From Fibrobacteria bacterium (lineage in GTDB: Bacteria; Fibrobacterota; Fibrobacteria; UBA5070), in the NCBI GenBank assembly GCA_020633825.1, contig JACKCV010000002.1, forward strand, positions 248,001 to 312,000: a DNA stretch of 64,000 bases, given 5' to 3'. This document shows, piece after piece, positions 9,775 through 17,946 of this stretch. Below the pieces are notes generated by a model that saw only the letters and a list, made by a program, of their open reading frames with translations, was not told the DNA's origin and made no database searches. The position numbers and the translations under genes are program-made. How positions within the stretch are numbered: position 1 is the stretch's first letter; every line of letters begins with the position of its first letter.

Positions 9775-10688
9775 TCTTCGACTCCATCGGAGTCGAAGCG
9801 ACGCTTCCGGCCGATCGGCCGGGGGCGTCTTTCGTTTTGGAAGGAATGGGTTTCGCCACGGGAACGCCCAATCGGGTCGAGGTCACCTGGCGTTCCGATG
9901 GTCGACGATGGTTGGGTCTCCGGGGTGGACCCGCGAGAAGCATCGCCGATTTGCCCGTGCACGCGCAAGGCCGGTGCAGCAGGATCCTGGAGATCGGCCC
10001 CCTGGAGCACATCGCAGCGGGATTGGGGATCGCGGGTTGGGAGGGGTGGGGGATCGAGTGCGAGCATCCCGACATCCCGCTTCTGGATGGATCCGCGATG
10101 CCCTGGTTCGCGAGCGCTGCGAACCTTCGCCGGGGACCGGTCCCGGCACGCCCCTTCCCGTTCCTCGAGGAGGAAATGGAGATTCGAGGAACGCACCACG
10201 GAAGGATCCTCGCCCGACCCGCGACCTCGTTTCGATTGGAATGCCGCTGGTCCGATGGGCCGGGAGGGATCGAAGTCTGGGAAGGCGGGCTCGGCGATCT
10301 CGAATCGCTGGCCGCCGCTCGGACCTTCATCGGGGTTCGGGATTTCCTGCATGTCCGACGGCATGGGGCCATGAAGGGCGTGGATCCGCGCAGCGGGAGA
10401 TTGTTGGGACCCGCCCATGGCGAGGACTCCGAGGACCTCAGGGATTTGGCCAGGGAACTCGGAGTCGATCCGCGCTCTCCCGTCTGGGCGGGTGGCGAGC
10501 CGAGGATGGCTTCGGAATGCGCCGCCCACAAGGCCCTGGACCTGGTGGGAGACATCCTGCTTTGGTTGGGTTATCTTCCCCATCTGCACTTGGTTGCCCA
10601 GGATTCGGGGCACACCCTCCACCACTTGTTCGGCCGGGAACTTCGAGCCCTCGCCGAACCTCACGGGATCGAACCTCCATGTCCTTGA
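9771..10688 (+). CDS. lpxC: UDP-3-O-acyl-N-acetylglucosamine deacetylase
   Basis: Zinc-dependent deacetylase of the committed step of lipid A synthesis, cytoplasmic. The 305-residue product carries the LpxC metal and catalytic set: PLEHIAAG (E79/H80), HKALDLVGD (H253, D257) and SGHTLHH (H281), plus the conserved PDIPLLDGSAMPW stretch; sequence between the motifs is divergent. GTG 9771 overlaps the upstream TGA as GTGA. It is preferred because the beta-strand before the family's G-x-G-x-x-TG motif (here EGMGFATG) needs codons upstream of ATG 9846. The first codons coincide with two strong hairpins, so the start is not certain; TTG 9837 and ATG 9846 are the alternatives. It overlaps fabZ by 10 bp. 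Confidence 0.88.
   Translation: MIFDSIGVEATLPADRPGASFVLEGMGFATGTPNRVEVTWRSDGRRWLGLRGGPARSIADLPVHAQGRCSRILEIGPLEHIAAGLGIAGWEGWGIECEHPDIPLLDGSAMPWFASAANLRRGPVPARPFPFLEEEMEIRGTHHGRILARPATSFRLECRWSDGPGGIEVWEGGLGDLESLAAARTFIGVRDFLHVRRHGAMKGVDPRSGRLLGPAHGEDSEDLRDLARELGVDPRSPVWAGGEPRMASECAAHKALDLVGDILLWLGYLPHLHLVAQDSGHTLHHLFGRELRALAEPHGIEPPCP
9777..9838 (+). terminator. Double hairpin with T-rich tail overlapping the lpxC start region
   Basis: The first hairpin is TTCGACTCC-ATC-GGAGTCGAA (9777-9797). The second has a 13-bp stem, GACGCTTCCGGCC (9800-9812), loop GATC, GGCCGGGGGCGTC (9817-9829), followed by TTTCGTTTT. Shape and position fit a terminator for the giant surface-protein gene, but the element lies inside the first ~23 codons of lpxC if that gene starts at GTG 9771. 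Confidence 0.65.
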
Positions 10689-11149
10689 TCGACACGTTGC
10701 CAAAACCCACCCAAGAGGGCGTGGTCCTCGACCATGCGGGAATCACCACCCTGCTTCCCCATCGCTTCCCGTTCCTGCTGGTCGATCGGATCCTGGAATA
10801 CCAGGAGAGCGGCTCCATCGTGGGAACGAAATGCGTCAGCTTCGGGGAGCCCTGGACCCAGGGACATTTTCCGGGCGAGCCCGTCTTCCCGGGAGTCCTC
10901 CAGATCGAAGCCATCGCGCAGGTCGGGTGCATCCTCGTGATGCTTTCCCATCCGGAAACGGTCGGGAAACGACCGGCATTCACCGGGGTCGATTCCTGCC
11001 GATTCCGTCGACCGGTACGGCCTGGCGACGTGCTGCGCATCGAAGTGACGGAAAAGAGCTTCCGGCGGGGGATGGGTTCCCTGACCGGCCGCATCCTGGT
11101 CGACGGCAAGGTCGCCTGCGAAGCGGAAATCATGGCCGCGATGGTTTGA
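10679..11149 (+). CDS. fabZ: 3-hydroxyacyl-ACP dehydratase
   Basis: A 156-residue hot-dog-fold dehydratase of type II fatty acid synthesis; it competes with LpxA for 3-hydroxyacyl-ACP. It shows LLPHRFPFLLVDR (residues 25-37) and the active-site block GHFPGEPVFPGVLQIEAIAQ with H63 and E77. ATG 10679 lies inside the end of lpxC. In several Gram-negative phyla lpxC and fabZ are fused; here they are separate but overlapping frames. lpxA follows with a 4-bp overlap, so lpxC, fabZ and lpxA are translationally coupled. Confidence 0.93.
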   Translation: MSLIDTLPKPTQEGVVLDHAGITTLLPHRFPFLLVDRILEYQESGSIVGTKCVSFGEPWTQGHFPGEPVFPGVLQIEAIAQVGCILVMLSHPETVGKRPAFTGVDSCRFRRPVRPGDVLRIEVTEKSFRRGMGSLTGRILVDGKVACEAEIMAAMV

Positions 11150-11931
11150 GCGCCAGGCTCCCCGATCGCCTCGACCCCCCACCCGGGGTCCACCCGGGGG
11201 CCAGGGTCGGTCGCCGTTGCCGGATCTCCCCCTGGTCCATCATCGAAGATGGGGCGGAGATCGGATCGATGTGCGTCCTGGAGCCTTTCTCCCGAGTGGT
11301 CGCCGGCACCCGGATCGGCGACCATTGCCGGTTGGGACAGGGGTGCGTCGTGGGAGGGGCTCCCCAGGATCTGTCCTGGAGGGGTGGCAGGCATCCATGC
11401 CGGCTGGGCCACGGGGTCCGGGTCGGCGAATACGCCACGATCCACGGTGGAGCCAAGGGGGAGACCGTCCTGGAGGACGAAGTCTTCGTGATGGCCTACG
11501 CGCACGTGGGGCACGACGGCAAGTTGGGGAGGCGCTCGATCCTGGCCAACGGGGTGCAGCTGGGCGGTCATGTCCACCTGGGCACGGGAGCCAACATCGG
11601 AGGGGGGACCCTCGTGCAGCAGCATGTCAGGATCGGAGAATTCTCCTTCGTCGCCGGAGGATTGCGCATCGAGCGCGATGTCCTGCCCTGGTCGAAGATC
11701 ATGGGGCCTCCGGCGTGTTGGGCCGGTTTGAACGCCATCGCCTTGCGCAGGGCGGGTTGGGACGCGGTCCGGATCCGGACGGCCGAGGAGATCCTGCGCC
11801 AAGTCGTCCGACGGGGTTTGGGACTCTCCGAAGCCCGAGCGCTTCTGGGGCGCGACGAGTCCACGGAGGCCCGAGTCATGGTGGAATTCCTGGAAGGAGC
11901 GCTTCATGGCATCATCAGACCCGTCGCGTGA
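11146..11931 (+). CDS. lpxA: Acyl-ACP--UDP-N-acetylglucosamine O-acyltransferase
   Basis: First acyltransferase of lipid A synthesis, a left-handed beta-helix of hexapeptide repeats. The 261-residue product has the repeat pattern, the GAPQDLSWRG loop (E. coli: GEVNQDLKYAG) and AYAHVGHD with H123 at the position of the catalytic His125 of E. coli LpxA, followed by an alpha-helical C-domain. The only start that includes the first repeats is TTG 11146, overlapping the fabZ stop as TTGA. The 3' end overlaps the next gene, a histidine kinase, by 26 bp. Confidence 0.92.
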   Translation: MSARLPDRLDPPPGVHPGARVGRRCRISPWSIIEDGAEIGSMCVLEPFSRVVAGTRIGDHCRLGQGCVVGGAPQDLSWRGGRHPCRLGHGVRVGEYATIHGGAKGETVLEDEVFVMAYAHVGHDGKLGRRSILANGVQLGGHVHLGTGANIGGGTLVQQHVRIGEFSFVAGGLRIERDVLPWSKIMGPPACWAGLNAIALRRAGWDAVRIRTAEEILRQVVRRGLGLSEARALLGRDESTEARVMVEFLEGALHGIIRPVA

Positions 11932-13678
11932 GGCCATCCCGGACCTTTGGCTCCGGTGGCTTTGGGTCCCCATCGTGGTCCCGGGAATCATCCTGGGATT
12001 GCTGGCCTGGCGCGCGGTCTCGAACGAACAGGGGCTGCTGAGGGGACAGGTCGCGGAAGGTCGGCTGCGTCTGGCCTCGCAAGTGGCGGGAATCCTGCAG
12101 GGAGCCGGGCGGGAATTCCAGCACCAGTCCACGCGAGATCTCGTCTCCTGGGCCCTGGAGGTGCGGGAGGCGCCGGATCTTCCTCTCCCCGAAGCCTTCG
12201 ACGCCGCCGCGGTGTTCCTCGACGGTCGGCAGGTCGTTCCCTCCTCGCTGGCCGAGGTGGTCGCGGATGCGGCGCGGTTGAGGTTGGGACTGGCCATGTC
12301 GATGGCCGAGGTCTCGAGGTCCGGATCGCAGGAAGCCCTGGGCATCGCCGAACGTTTTCTCATGGAGGCGCTGCACATCCCGGTTTCCGCCTTGGGAGGG
12401 GACTTGGAGGTGGGTCTTTCCCAGCTCGAGGTCGCCATCGAACCGCACTTGTCGATGGAGCCGCATTGGCGTCCGGTGTTCGAGGATCTTTTCGAGGGGG
12501 TCCGCCACCGCATCAGCGATCTGGAGATCTGCCGTCTCCACGCCTCGACAATCTCCCAGCTGGCGGAATCGGGGAGGACGGGGATGCGGAACGCCGACGG
12601 CTATTCGTGGATCGTGCTGGCACCCCCGGATCTTCCGGAAGGCCAGGTCGTGGTCGCCGCGTATTCCGATCGCATCCTGAGGGAACGCCTGGCCGGGGAT
12701 CTTCCCGGGATCGGGGCGGATTCCGGTTCCATGCGCCTGGGGCTGCTCTCCTCCGTCGGGAAGGTCTTCCTCCCCTCGGATTCGGGATTCTCCGACGATC
12801 CGGAAGTCGTGGTCGGCGTACCCGGACGTTTTCCGGACTGGTCCGTCGCGGTGTGGTCGGAAGGGACCGAGGGCCAGGATGCCGCACGCTTCCGGGCGGC
12901 CTTCCTGGCCGCCTTGCTCGGACTCTCCCTCGGGATCCTCGTCGGTGCGGCCTGGTTGGCCACGCGATCCCTGGCCTCCCAGAGGCAGCTCCTGGCGATG
13001 AAGACGGATTTCGTCAGCAATGTCACCCACGAGCTCAAGACTCCGTTGACCGGGATCTTCCTCTACGCGGAATTGCTGGCGGGGGGCAAGGCCGAGGGCC
13101 GCTCGAAGGAGTTCGGCTCGGTGGTGCTCCGGGAAGCGCGTCGTCTCGAGGGGATGCTCGACGGCATCCTCTCCTTCGCACGCCAGGAGGCCGGTCATGC
13201 GGCTTCCCGGCGGGATCGACTCCCCCTGGCCGAATTGATCCGGGAATGCGCCGCCTCGTTCAAGCCGATCGCCTTGCAACGGGGGATCGATCTGGTCCTC
13301 GATCTCGAGGAGGTGGTTGTCCCGGGCGATCCTGCGCTGCTGCGATCCATCGCCGGGAACCTGATGGACAACGCGATCAAGTACGGAAGGGACGGGGGGT
13401 TCGTGCACATATCCCTGGTTCCCGAAGGGAAGGAGGCGGTCCTTCGCGTTCGGGACGATGGAAGGGGCATTCCGAAGTCCCAGCAGACGAAGGTCTTCGA
13501 CCGCTTCTTCCGGGGCGGGGGCGAGCTCACTCGCAACGTTCCGGGAACGGGATTAGGTTTGGCCATCGTCAAGAGGTCGGTGGAGATCCACGGTGGGCAG
13601 ATCATCCTCCACAGCGACGAAGGGGCCGGCACCACCATGGAGATCCGCCTTCCCAGATCGGAGGAAACCCGTGCCTGA
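11906..13678 (+). CDS. Membrane sensor histidine kinase
   Basis: 590 residues. Two membrane helices (about 16-35 and 331-350) enclose a periplasmic sensor region of ~290 residues with no recognised domain. The H-box is NVTHELKTPLTG with H375; N-box NLMDNAIKYG, G1 DDGRGIPKS and G2 GTGLGLAIVK follow, so all kinase boxes are intact. GGAAGGAG precedes ATG 11906, which lies inside the end of lpxA. The cognate regulator overlaps the 3' end by 8 bp. Coupling to lpxC-fabZ-lpxA suggests an envelope or lipid signal, but that is inference. Confidence 0.93.
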   Translation: MASSDPSREAIPDLWLRWLWVPIVVPGIILGLLAWRAVSNEQGLLRGQVAEGRLRLASQVAGILQGAGREFQHQSTRDLVSWALEVREAPDLPLPEAFDAAAVFLDGRQVVPSSLAEVVADAARLRLGLAMSMAEVSRSGSQEALGIAERFLMEALHIPVSALGGDLEVGLSQLEVAIEPHLSMEPHWRPVFEDLFEGVRHRISDLEICRLHASTISQLAESGRTGMRNADGYSWIVLAPPDLPEGQVVVAAYSDRILRERLAGDLPGIGADSGSMRLGLLSSVGKVFLPSDSGFSDDPEVVVGVPGRFPDWSVAVWSEGTEGQDAARFRAAFLAALLGLSLGILVGAAWLATRSLASQRQLLAMKTDFVSNVTHELKTPLTGIFLYAELLAGGKAEGRSKEFGSVVLREARRLEGMLDGILSFARQEAGHAASRRDRLPLAELIRECAASFKPIALQRGIDLVLDLEEVVVPGDPALLRSIAGNLMDNAIKYGRDGGFVHISLVPEGKEAVLRVRDDGRGIPKSQQTKVFDRFFRGGGELTRNVPGTGLGLAIVKRSVEIHGGQIILHSDEGAGTTMEIRLPRSEETRA

Positions 13679-14405
13679 TTCACCCTACAGGATCCTCGTG
13701 GTCGAGGACGATGCGACCATCCGGAGCGGCTTGCGGGTCACCCTGGAGCTGGAGGGATTCCAAGTCCAGGAGGCCGTGGATGGCGCGGAGGCGCTGCGCC
13801 GACTGAACGAGTTCTCGCCGGACGTGGTGGTGCTGGACCTGATGCTTCCGGGGAAATCCGGGTTCGACATCTGCCGCGACATCCGGACCATGAAGCCCGA
13901 CGCCTTCGTCCTGATGCTGACCGCGCGAACGGACGAGGCCTCGAAGGTCGCCGGCTTGACCCTGGGTGCGGACGATTACGTGACCAAACCCTTCTCCCTG
14001 GCCGAACTGATCGCGAGGATCCGCACCCTGCTGCGGCGGTCGTCCCGGTCTTCCCGGGCGGCACCGGTTCCCGTCGCGAATGCGGACATCCAGGAATGGG
14101 GACGGGTCCGGATCGATTTCCGTCAGATGCGGTGCTGGGTCGAAGGCGAACTCGTGGAACTTTCCGCGAAGGAATTCGAGATCCTCCGCGATTTCTCCAT
14201 GCGTCCGGGGGAGGTCGTGCGCCGGGAAGACCTGCTGGAACGGGTCTGGGGGTACTCGCCGGAAAACCTTCCTTCCACGCGAACCGTGGACAATTTCCTG
14301 TTGAAGCTGCGGCAGAAGCTGGAGGCCGATCCCGCGTCCCCCCGGCTCCTCGTCAGCGTCCGAGGCGCCGGCTACCGACTGGAGGCCCCGACCGAGTCCG
14401 GATGA
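13671..14405 (+). CDS. OmpR/PhoB-family response regulator
   Basis: 244 residues from GTG 13671, which has a strong Shine-Dalgarno (GGAGGAAA) inside the end of the kinase gene. The receiver domain has the acidic pair VVEDD, phosphoacceptor D56 (VVLDLMLPG), T (MLTAR) and K (VTKPFS). The C-terminal winged-helix DNA-binding domain ends with the family pattern RTVDNFLLKLRQKLE ... VRGAGYRLE. It is the partner of the preceding kinase; its targets are not visible. Confidence 0.94.
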   Translation: MPDSPYRILVVEDDATIRSGLRVTLELEGFQVQEAVDGAEALRRLNEFSPDVVVLDLMLPGKSGFDICRDIRTMKPDAFVLMLTARTDEASKVAGLTLGADDYVTKPFSLAELIARIRTLLRRSSRSSRAAPVPVANADIQEWGRVRIDFRQMRCWVEGELVELSAKEFEILRDFSMRPGEVVRREDLLERVWGYSPENLPSTRTVDNFLLKLRQKLEADPASPRLLVSVRGAGYRLEAPTESG

Positions 14406-14464
14406 TTCCGGCCTTGTTGCGAAGGGTTGATCGCACTGGTGGACATTTCTACCTGAGTGCCACC

Positions 14465-15262
14465 ATGGGCCGCACGAAATACGCCATTCCCAATTTCTTC
14501 ACTTCCCTGAATTTCCTGATGGGCACCTTCGCGGTGGTTCTCGCACCCCTCGGGTCGTCCAAGCTTCTGATGCCTCTCTTCGGTGGGCATGAGCGAACAG
14601 CATTGGAATGGTCGGCTTGGCTGATCGTGTATTCCGTTCTGCTCGACAAGCTCGATGGATTCTTCGCGAAGCGGCTCAACGCATCCTCCGCCTTCGGGGC
14701 GGAATTCGACAGCCTGGCCGACCTCGTCGCCTTCGGCCTGGCTCCAGCCATGCTTCTTTTCCATGGGATTCGGCAACTTCCCGGAGGATGGGCCCAGGAG
14801 CACCTGCTGGTCCAGCTCGTCGTGCTGGCGGCCTACGTTCTTTGTTCCGCCTGGCGCTTGGCTCGGTACAACGTCGCCCAGGCCGACCTCAAGGGCTGGT
14901 TCGTGGGGATGCCGACCACCCTCTCCGGTGGATGGATCGCCTTGGTCTGGCTGCTCGTCTGGAAGTACCAGGCGCACCTCGACCTCCAGAGTCTTCCCTG
15001 GATCCTCTACGGCTTCCATTTCCTGCTCGCCGCCTTGATGATCTCCCCGTTCTACATCAGCAAGCTGGTGAGCAGAACCTCGAAATTCTTCAACTACTTC
15101 CAGATCGCCAACATCCTTCTGGGGTACGCGTGCGGTCTGGCCATGATGTGGCCGGAGGTCATGTTCGCCCAGATGGCCATCTACACGGCCGTGGGCTTCA
15201 CCTGGGGAGTGATCCGACGCAAGAAGATCGCCAGCGGGCTGTCGGCCGCGCTGGAGTCCTGA
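14465..15262 (+). CDS. pssA: CDP-alcohol phosphatidyltransferase, probable phosphatidylserine synthase
   Basis: Integral membrane enzyme that condenses CDP-diacylglycerol with (probably) serine. The CDP-alcohol signature D-G-x2-A-x-R-x8-G-x3-D-x3-D is present as DKLDGFFAKRL ... FGAEFDSLAD, followed by LVAFGLAPA, typical of type II PssA. About seven membrane segments are visible. ATG 14465 gives the family-like N-terminus (MGRTKYAIPNFFTSLNFLMG). ATG 14402, overlapping the regulator stop as ATGA, would add 21 residues and is a real alternative. TTGATC (14427) and TACCTG (14450) before ATG 14465 could form a weak internal promoter. The strong terminator at 15327 ends the unit. Confidence 0.87.
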   Translation: MGRTKYAIPNFFTSLNFLMGTFAVVLAPLGSSKLLMPLFGGHERTALEWSAWLIVYSVLLDKLDGFFAKRLNASSAFGAEFDSLADLVAFGLAPAMLLFHGIRQLPGGWAQEHLLVQLVVLAAYVLCSAWRLARYNVAQADLKGWFVGMPTTLSGGWIALVWLLVWKYQAHLDLQSLPWILYGFHFLLAALMISPFYISKLVSRTSKFFNYFQIANILLGYACGLAMMWPEVMFAQMAIYTAVGFTWGVIRRKKIASGLSAALES

Positions 15263-15277
15263 TCTCGCTTTCCGCGA

Positions 15278-15310
15278 ATCCAGCGGCATCCCGCAAGGGA
15301 ACCGCTGGAT
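15278..15310 (+). other. Hairpin just after pssA
   Basis: ATCCAGCGG (15278-15286) pairs with CCGCTGGAT (15302-15310), with a CCCGCAAGGGA core in the loop. There is no T tract. It may protect the 3' end or assist the terminator ~17 bp downstream. Confidence 0.4.
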
Positions 15311-15326
15311 CGATGGCCTGGAAATG

Positions 15327-15356
15327 AAAAAGGTCCGGTGATGCCGGACCTTTTTT
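15327..15356 (+). terminator. Terminator, probably bidirectional, between pssA and tRNA-His
   Basis: AAAAAGGTCCGG (15327-15338), loop TGATG, CCGGACCTTTTT (15344-15355). Flanking A and T tracts mean it can act for the lpxC-pssA unit on the plus strand and for the tRNA on the minus strand. Confidence 0.9.
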
Positions 15357-15364
15357 CATGGGAG

Positions 15365-15439
15365 GGTGGTTGAGGGGACTTGAACCCCCGACCTCCGGAA
15401 CCACAATCCGGAGCTCTGACCAACTGAGCTACAACCACC
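15365..15439 (-). tRNA. tRNA-His (anticodon GTG)
   Basis: Read on the minus strand it folds as a cloverleaf: acceptor GTGGTTG/CAACCAC, D-arm AGCTCAGTTGGTCAGAGCT, anticodon stem CCGGA/TCCGG with loop TTGTGGT (anticodon GTG), and T-arm GGGGGTTCAAGTCCCC. The extra 5' G (G-1, base 15439) opposite C73 (15365), the identity element of tRNA-His, is encoded. The 3' CCA is not encoded. It is transcribed toward the terminator at 15327-15356. Confidence 0.95.
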
Positions 15440-15643
15440 GTTGGGATTGCAAGTATACAGCCGACTTCCGAAGGCTGCAAGGGGCAGCGGGCCGGACCGA
15501 CAAAAATGTTCCTCGGAGGGGGAGGCGGGGTGCGGCGAGGCAGGTCGGAATTCGCACTCTCGAGTCGGGGCGCCAAGAAGGCGATGGCGATCCAGCGCGG
15601 AAACGCTAGATTTGCCCCAATGTCCAGCCCACCAGGAGAGCGC

Positions 15644-16357
15644 GTGAGCACCCCGAAGACGCTGATCGCCATCCCCACATACAACGAGCGCGAAAACCTT
15701 CCTCGGCTTCTCGAAGTGCTGATGGAATTGCCGCCTTCCGTCCACGTCCTGGTGGTCGACGACGGCTCCCCCGACGGGACCGGGGACATCGCCGAGGAAT
15801 GGGGGCGCCGGCTCGAGGGACGCATCCATTTGATGCGCCGCGCCGGGAAGCTCGGCTTGGGGTCCGCCTACGTGGCCGCCTTCGGCTGGGCTCTGGAGCG
15901 GGACTACGACCTCATCTTCGAGATGGATGCGGATTTTTCCCACGACCCCAAATACATCCCCGCCATGATCGAGGCCTCCTCCGAAGCGGATCTGGTGATC
16001 GGGAGCCGATATCTGACGGGCGTGAACGTCGTCAACTGGCCCATGCAGAGGCTTCTGCTCTCGTGGTTCGCCAACCTCTATGCCAGGTTCGTCACCGGAT
16101 TGCCCGTCCACGACTGCACCGGTGGCTTCAAGTGCTTCCGCAGGCAGGCCCTCCAAGCCATCGATTTCACCCGCATCGCTTCGGGAGGGTATTCCTTCCA
16201 GGTCGAAATGAACTACAAGGTCTGGAAGAAGGGATTCAAGATCAAGGAAGTCCCCATCGTGTTCGTGGATCGCTTCCTGGGGGCCAGCAAGATGTCCGGC
16301 TCGATCATCGGCGAGGCTCTCTTCCTGGTCCTGAGGCTGCGGTTGGGGCGGCATTGA
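15644..16357 (+). CDS. Family 2 glycosyltransferase, polyprenol-phosphate mannosyltransferase type
   Basis: 237 residues of a GT-A fold resembling dolichol/polyprenol monophosphate mannose synthase: IPTYNERENL, VVDDGSPDGT, the metal-binding MDADFSHDP, GSRYLTG, and DCTGGFKCFRRQAL. No C-terminal membrane domain is present, so it is the short soluble or peripheral form. GTG 15644 is chosen for its AGGAG at good spacing. ATG 15620, exactly 7 nt after a TAGATT box (15607-15612), would fit a leaderless transcript and adds eight residues. The next glycosyltransferase overlaps as TTGA. It likely makes a lipid-linked sugar donor for envelope glycans. Confidence 0.88.
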   Translation: MSTPKTLIAIPTYNERENLPRLLEVLMELPPSVHVLVVDDGSPDGTGDIAEEWGRRLEGRIHLMRRAGKLGLGSAYVAAFGWALERDYDLIFEMDADFSHDPKYIPAMIEASSEADLVIGSRYLTGVNVVNWPMQRLLLSWFANLYARFVTGLPVHDCTGGFKCFRRQALQAIDFTRIASGGYSFQVEMNYKVWKKGFKIKEVPIVFVDRFLGASKMSGSIIGEALFLVLRLRLGRH

Positions 16358-17946
16358 TCGGGAATTCCCCCGAAGTCAGCATCGTGATCGTCTCCTACCG
16401 AGTTCGGGAGCGGTTGCGGGCCTGTCTGGAGAGCCTGAGGCAATTGGATCCCCAGGGCCCGAGTTTCGAGGTCATCGTGGTGGACAACGCCTCCGGGGAC
16501 GGCACTTGCGAGCAGCTGCCTGCGGCCTTTCCCGAAGTCCAATTCCTGCCCATGGACCGCAATCTCGGGTTTTCGATCGGCTGCAACCGGGGTGCGTCGC
16601 GCTCGAAGGGACGTTTCCTCCTGTTCCTGAACCCCGACACGGTGGTGTTCCCGGATACCCTGCGGAAGGTGGTGGAATTCGCGGACACCCATCCCGAAGC
16701 AGGCATCGTCGGTTGCCGGATCCTCGATGGGGATGGTCGGCTCCAGCTGGCCTGTCGAAGATCCATCCCGACTCTCGCCGTGGCCCTGCCTCGTCTGACC
16801 GGACTTTCCTTCCTGTTTCCGAAGAGTCGCGTGTTCGGGCGATACAACTTGACCTACCTGGATCCCGAGGTCTCCACCCCGGTGGAGGCGGTATCCGGAT
16901 CCTTCCTGATGATTCGAAAGAACGTCTTCGACTCCATCAAGGGGTTCGACGAGGACTATTTCCTCTATGCCGAAGACCTGGATCTTTGTCTTCGGGTCGC
17001 CAGGGCCGGTCACCAGATCTGGTATTGCGGGGAAGCCTCGATCATCCACCACAAGGGCCAATCCGCCGCCACTCGCCCCTGGGGAGCGAGGATGGATTTC
17101 TATCGGGCCATGGTGGTCTTCGCGCGGAAGAATCTCGGGGTCGGCCCGGTGCTCGAATTGTTCCTGAATCTGGTCGCCGCCGGACTCGCCACGGGCAACG
17201 TCCTGGCCAGTCAAGTGCGGGATCTGCGCAGCCTGGCGCTGGATCTGGCGACCTCCAATCTGGTCTTCGCCTTCATCGCCATGATGTGGCTGGGGGGCAA
17301 GGGGATCGGCAACTATCTGAGTACGCCCCTGGGTTGGGCCTGGCATCTGGTGTTCTCCGTCGCCATCCTGGCCGGCCAGATCGGAGTGGGCGCCTATCGG
17401 CTCGGACCTTCCGACCTGAAGAAACGAGCCCTCGGTGTGGGCATTTCCCTGGGAGTCTTCCTCGGGGTGGGACTGGTGTTGAAGCATCTGGTGTTTTCCC
17501 GGGCCGTCTTCGTGCTGGGGGGTGCGCTCGCAGGACTGGCGCTTTTGATGGTCTCCTCCCTCGCCCAAAGAAACCGGCCGGCCCCCATGCGCGTGGTGGT
17601 GGCTGGAACAGGCGCCGCGAGCCTGCGGGTCTCCCGGTTGCTCAAGTCCGTCCACCGGGTCCGGGTGGTGGGCATGCTGGCCATGTCCGATTTCCAAGCG
17701 GTCGAAGGCGATCTCATGGTGGTGGCACGCATGCCCTATCTGGGGCCTGCCGCCAAGGCATTGGAGCTCGCCGCCATCGTGGTTCCCGGGGACGATCCGG
17801 AGGTGGCGAGGATGTTGGTGGAATTGGCCGGCACCCGTCGTACGGGCCTGAAGTTGCTGCTGGCCTTGCTGCCCGCGGGAACGGATCTGCCCGCCTTGGT
17901 CGATATTACCTTAGACAGAAGTTTCATTCCGGAGCGACAAGCATGA
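16354..17946 (+). CDS. Family 2 glycosyltransferase with membrane segment and C-terminal Rossmann-like domain
   Basis: 530 residues. The N-domain (about 1-260) is a rhamnosyltransferase-like GT2: VSIVIVSYRVRERL, VVDNASGDGT, NPDT, SGSFLMIRK and FDEDYFLYAEDLDLCLR. It is followed by several hydrophobic helices (~265-400). From ~410 a nucleotide-binding-like region starts (VVVAGTGAASLRVSRLL), resembling the CoA_binding_3 part of polyprenyl-phosphate sugar transferases but without their catalytic C-domain. The start is TTG 16354, overlapping the previous stop as TTGA. accA follows with an ATGA overlap. A role in O-antigen or other surface-glycan assembly is inferred. Confidence 0.83.
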   Translation: MIGNSPEVSIVIVSYRVRERLRACLESLRQLDPQGPSFEVIVVDNASGDGTCEQLPAAFPEVQFLPMDRNLGFSIGCNRGASRSKGRFLLFLNPDTVVFPDTLRKVVEFADTHPEAGIVGCRILDGDGRLQLACRRSIPTLAVALPRLTGLSFLFPKSRVFGRYNLTYLDPEVSTPVEAVSGSFLMIRKNVFDSIKGFDEDYFLYAEDLDLCLRVARAGHQIWYCGEASIIHHKGQSAATRPWGARMDFYRAMVVFARKNLGVGPVLELFLNLVAAGLATGNVLASQVRDLRSLALDLATSNLVFAFIAMMWLGGKGIGNYLSTPLGWAWHLVFSVAILAGQIGVGAYRLGPSDLKKRALGVGISLGVFLGVGLVLKHLVFSRAVFVLGGALAGLALLMVSSLAQRNRPAPMRVVVAGTGAASLRVSRLLKSVHRVRVVGMLAMSDFQAVEGDLMVVARMPYLGPAAKALELAAIVVPGDDPEVARMLVELAGTRRTGLKLLLALLPAGTDLPALVDITLDRSFIPERQA

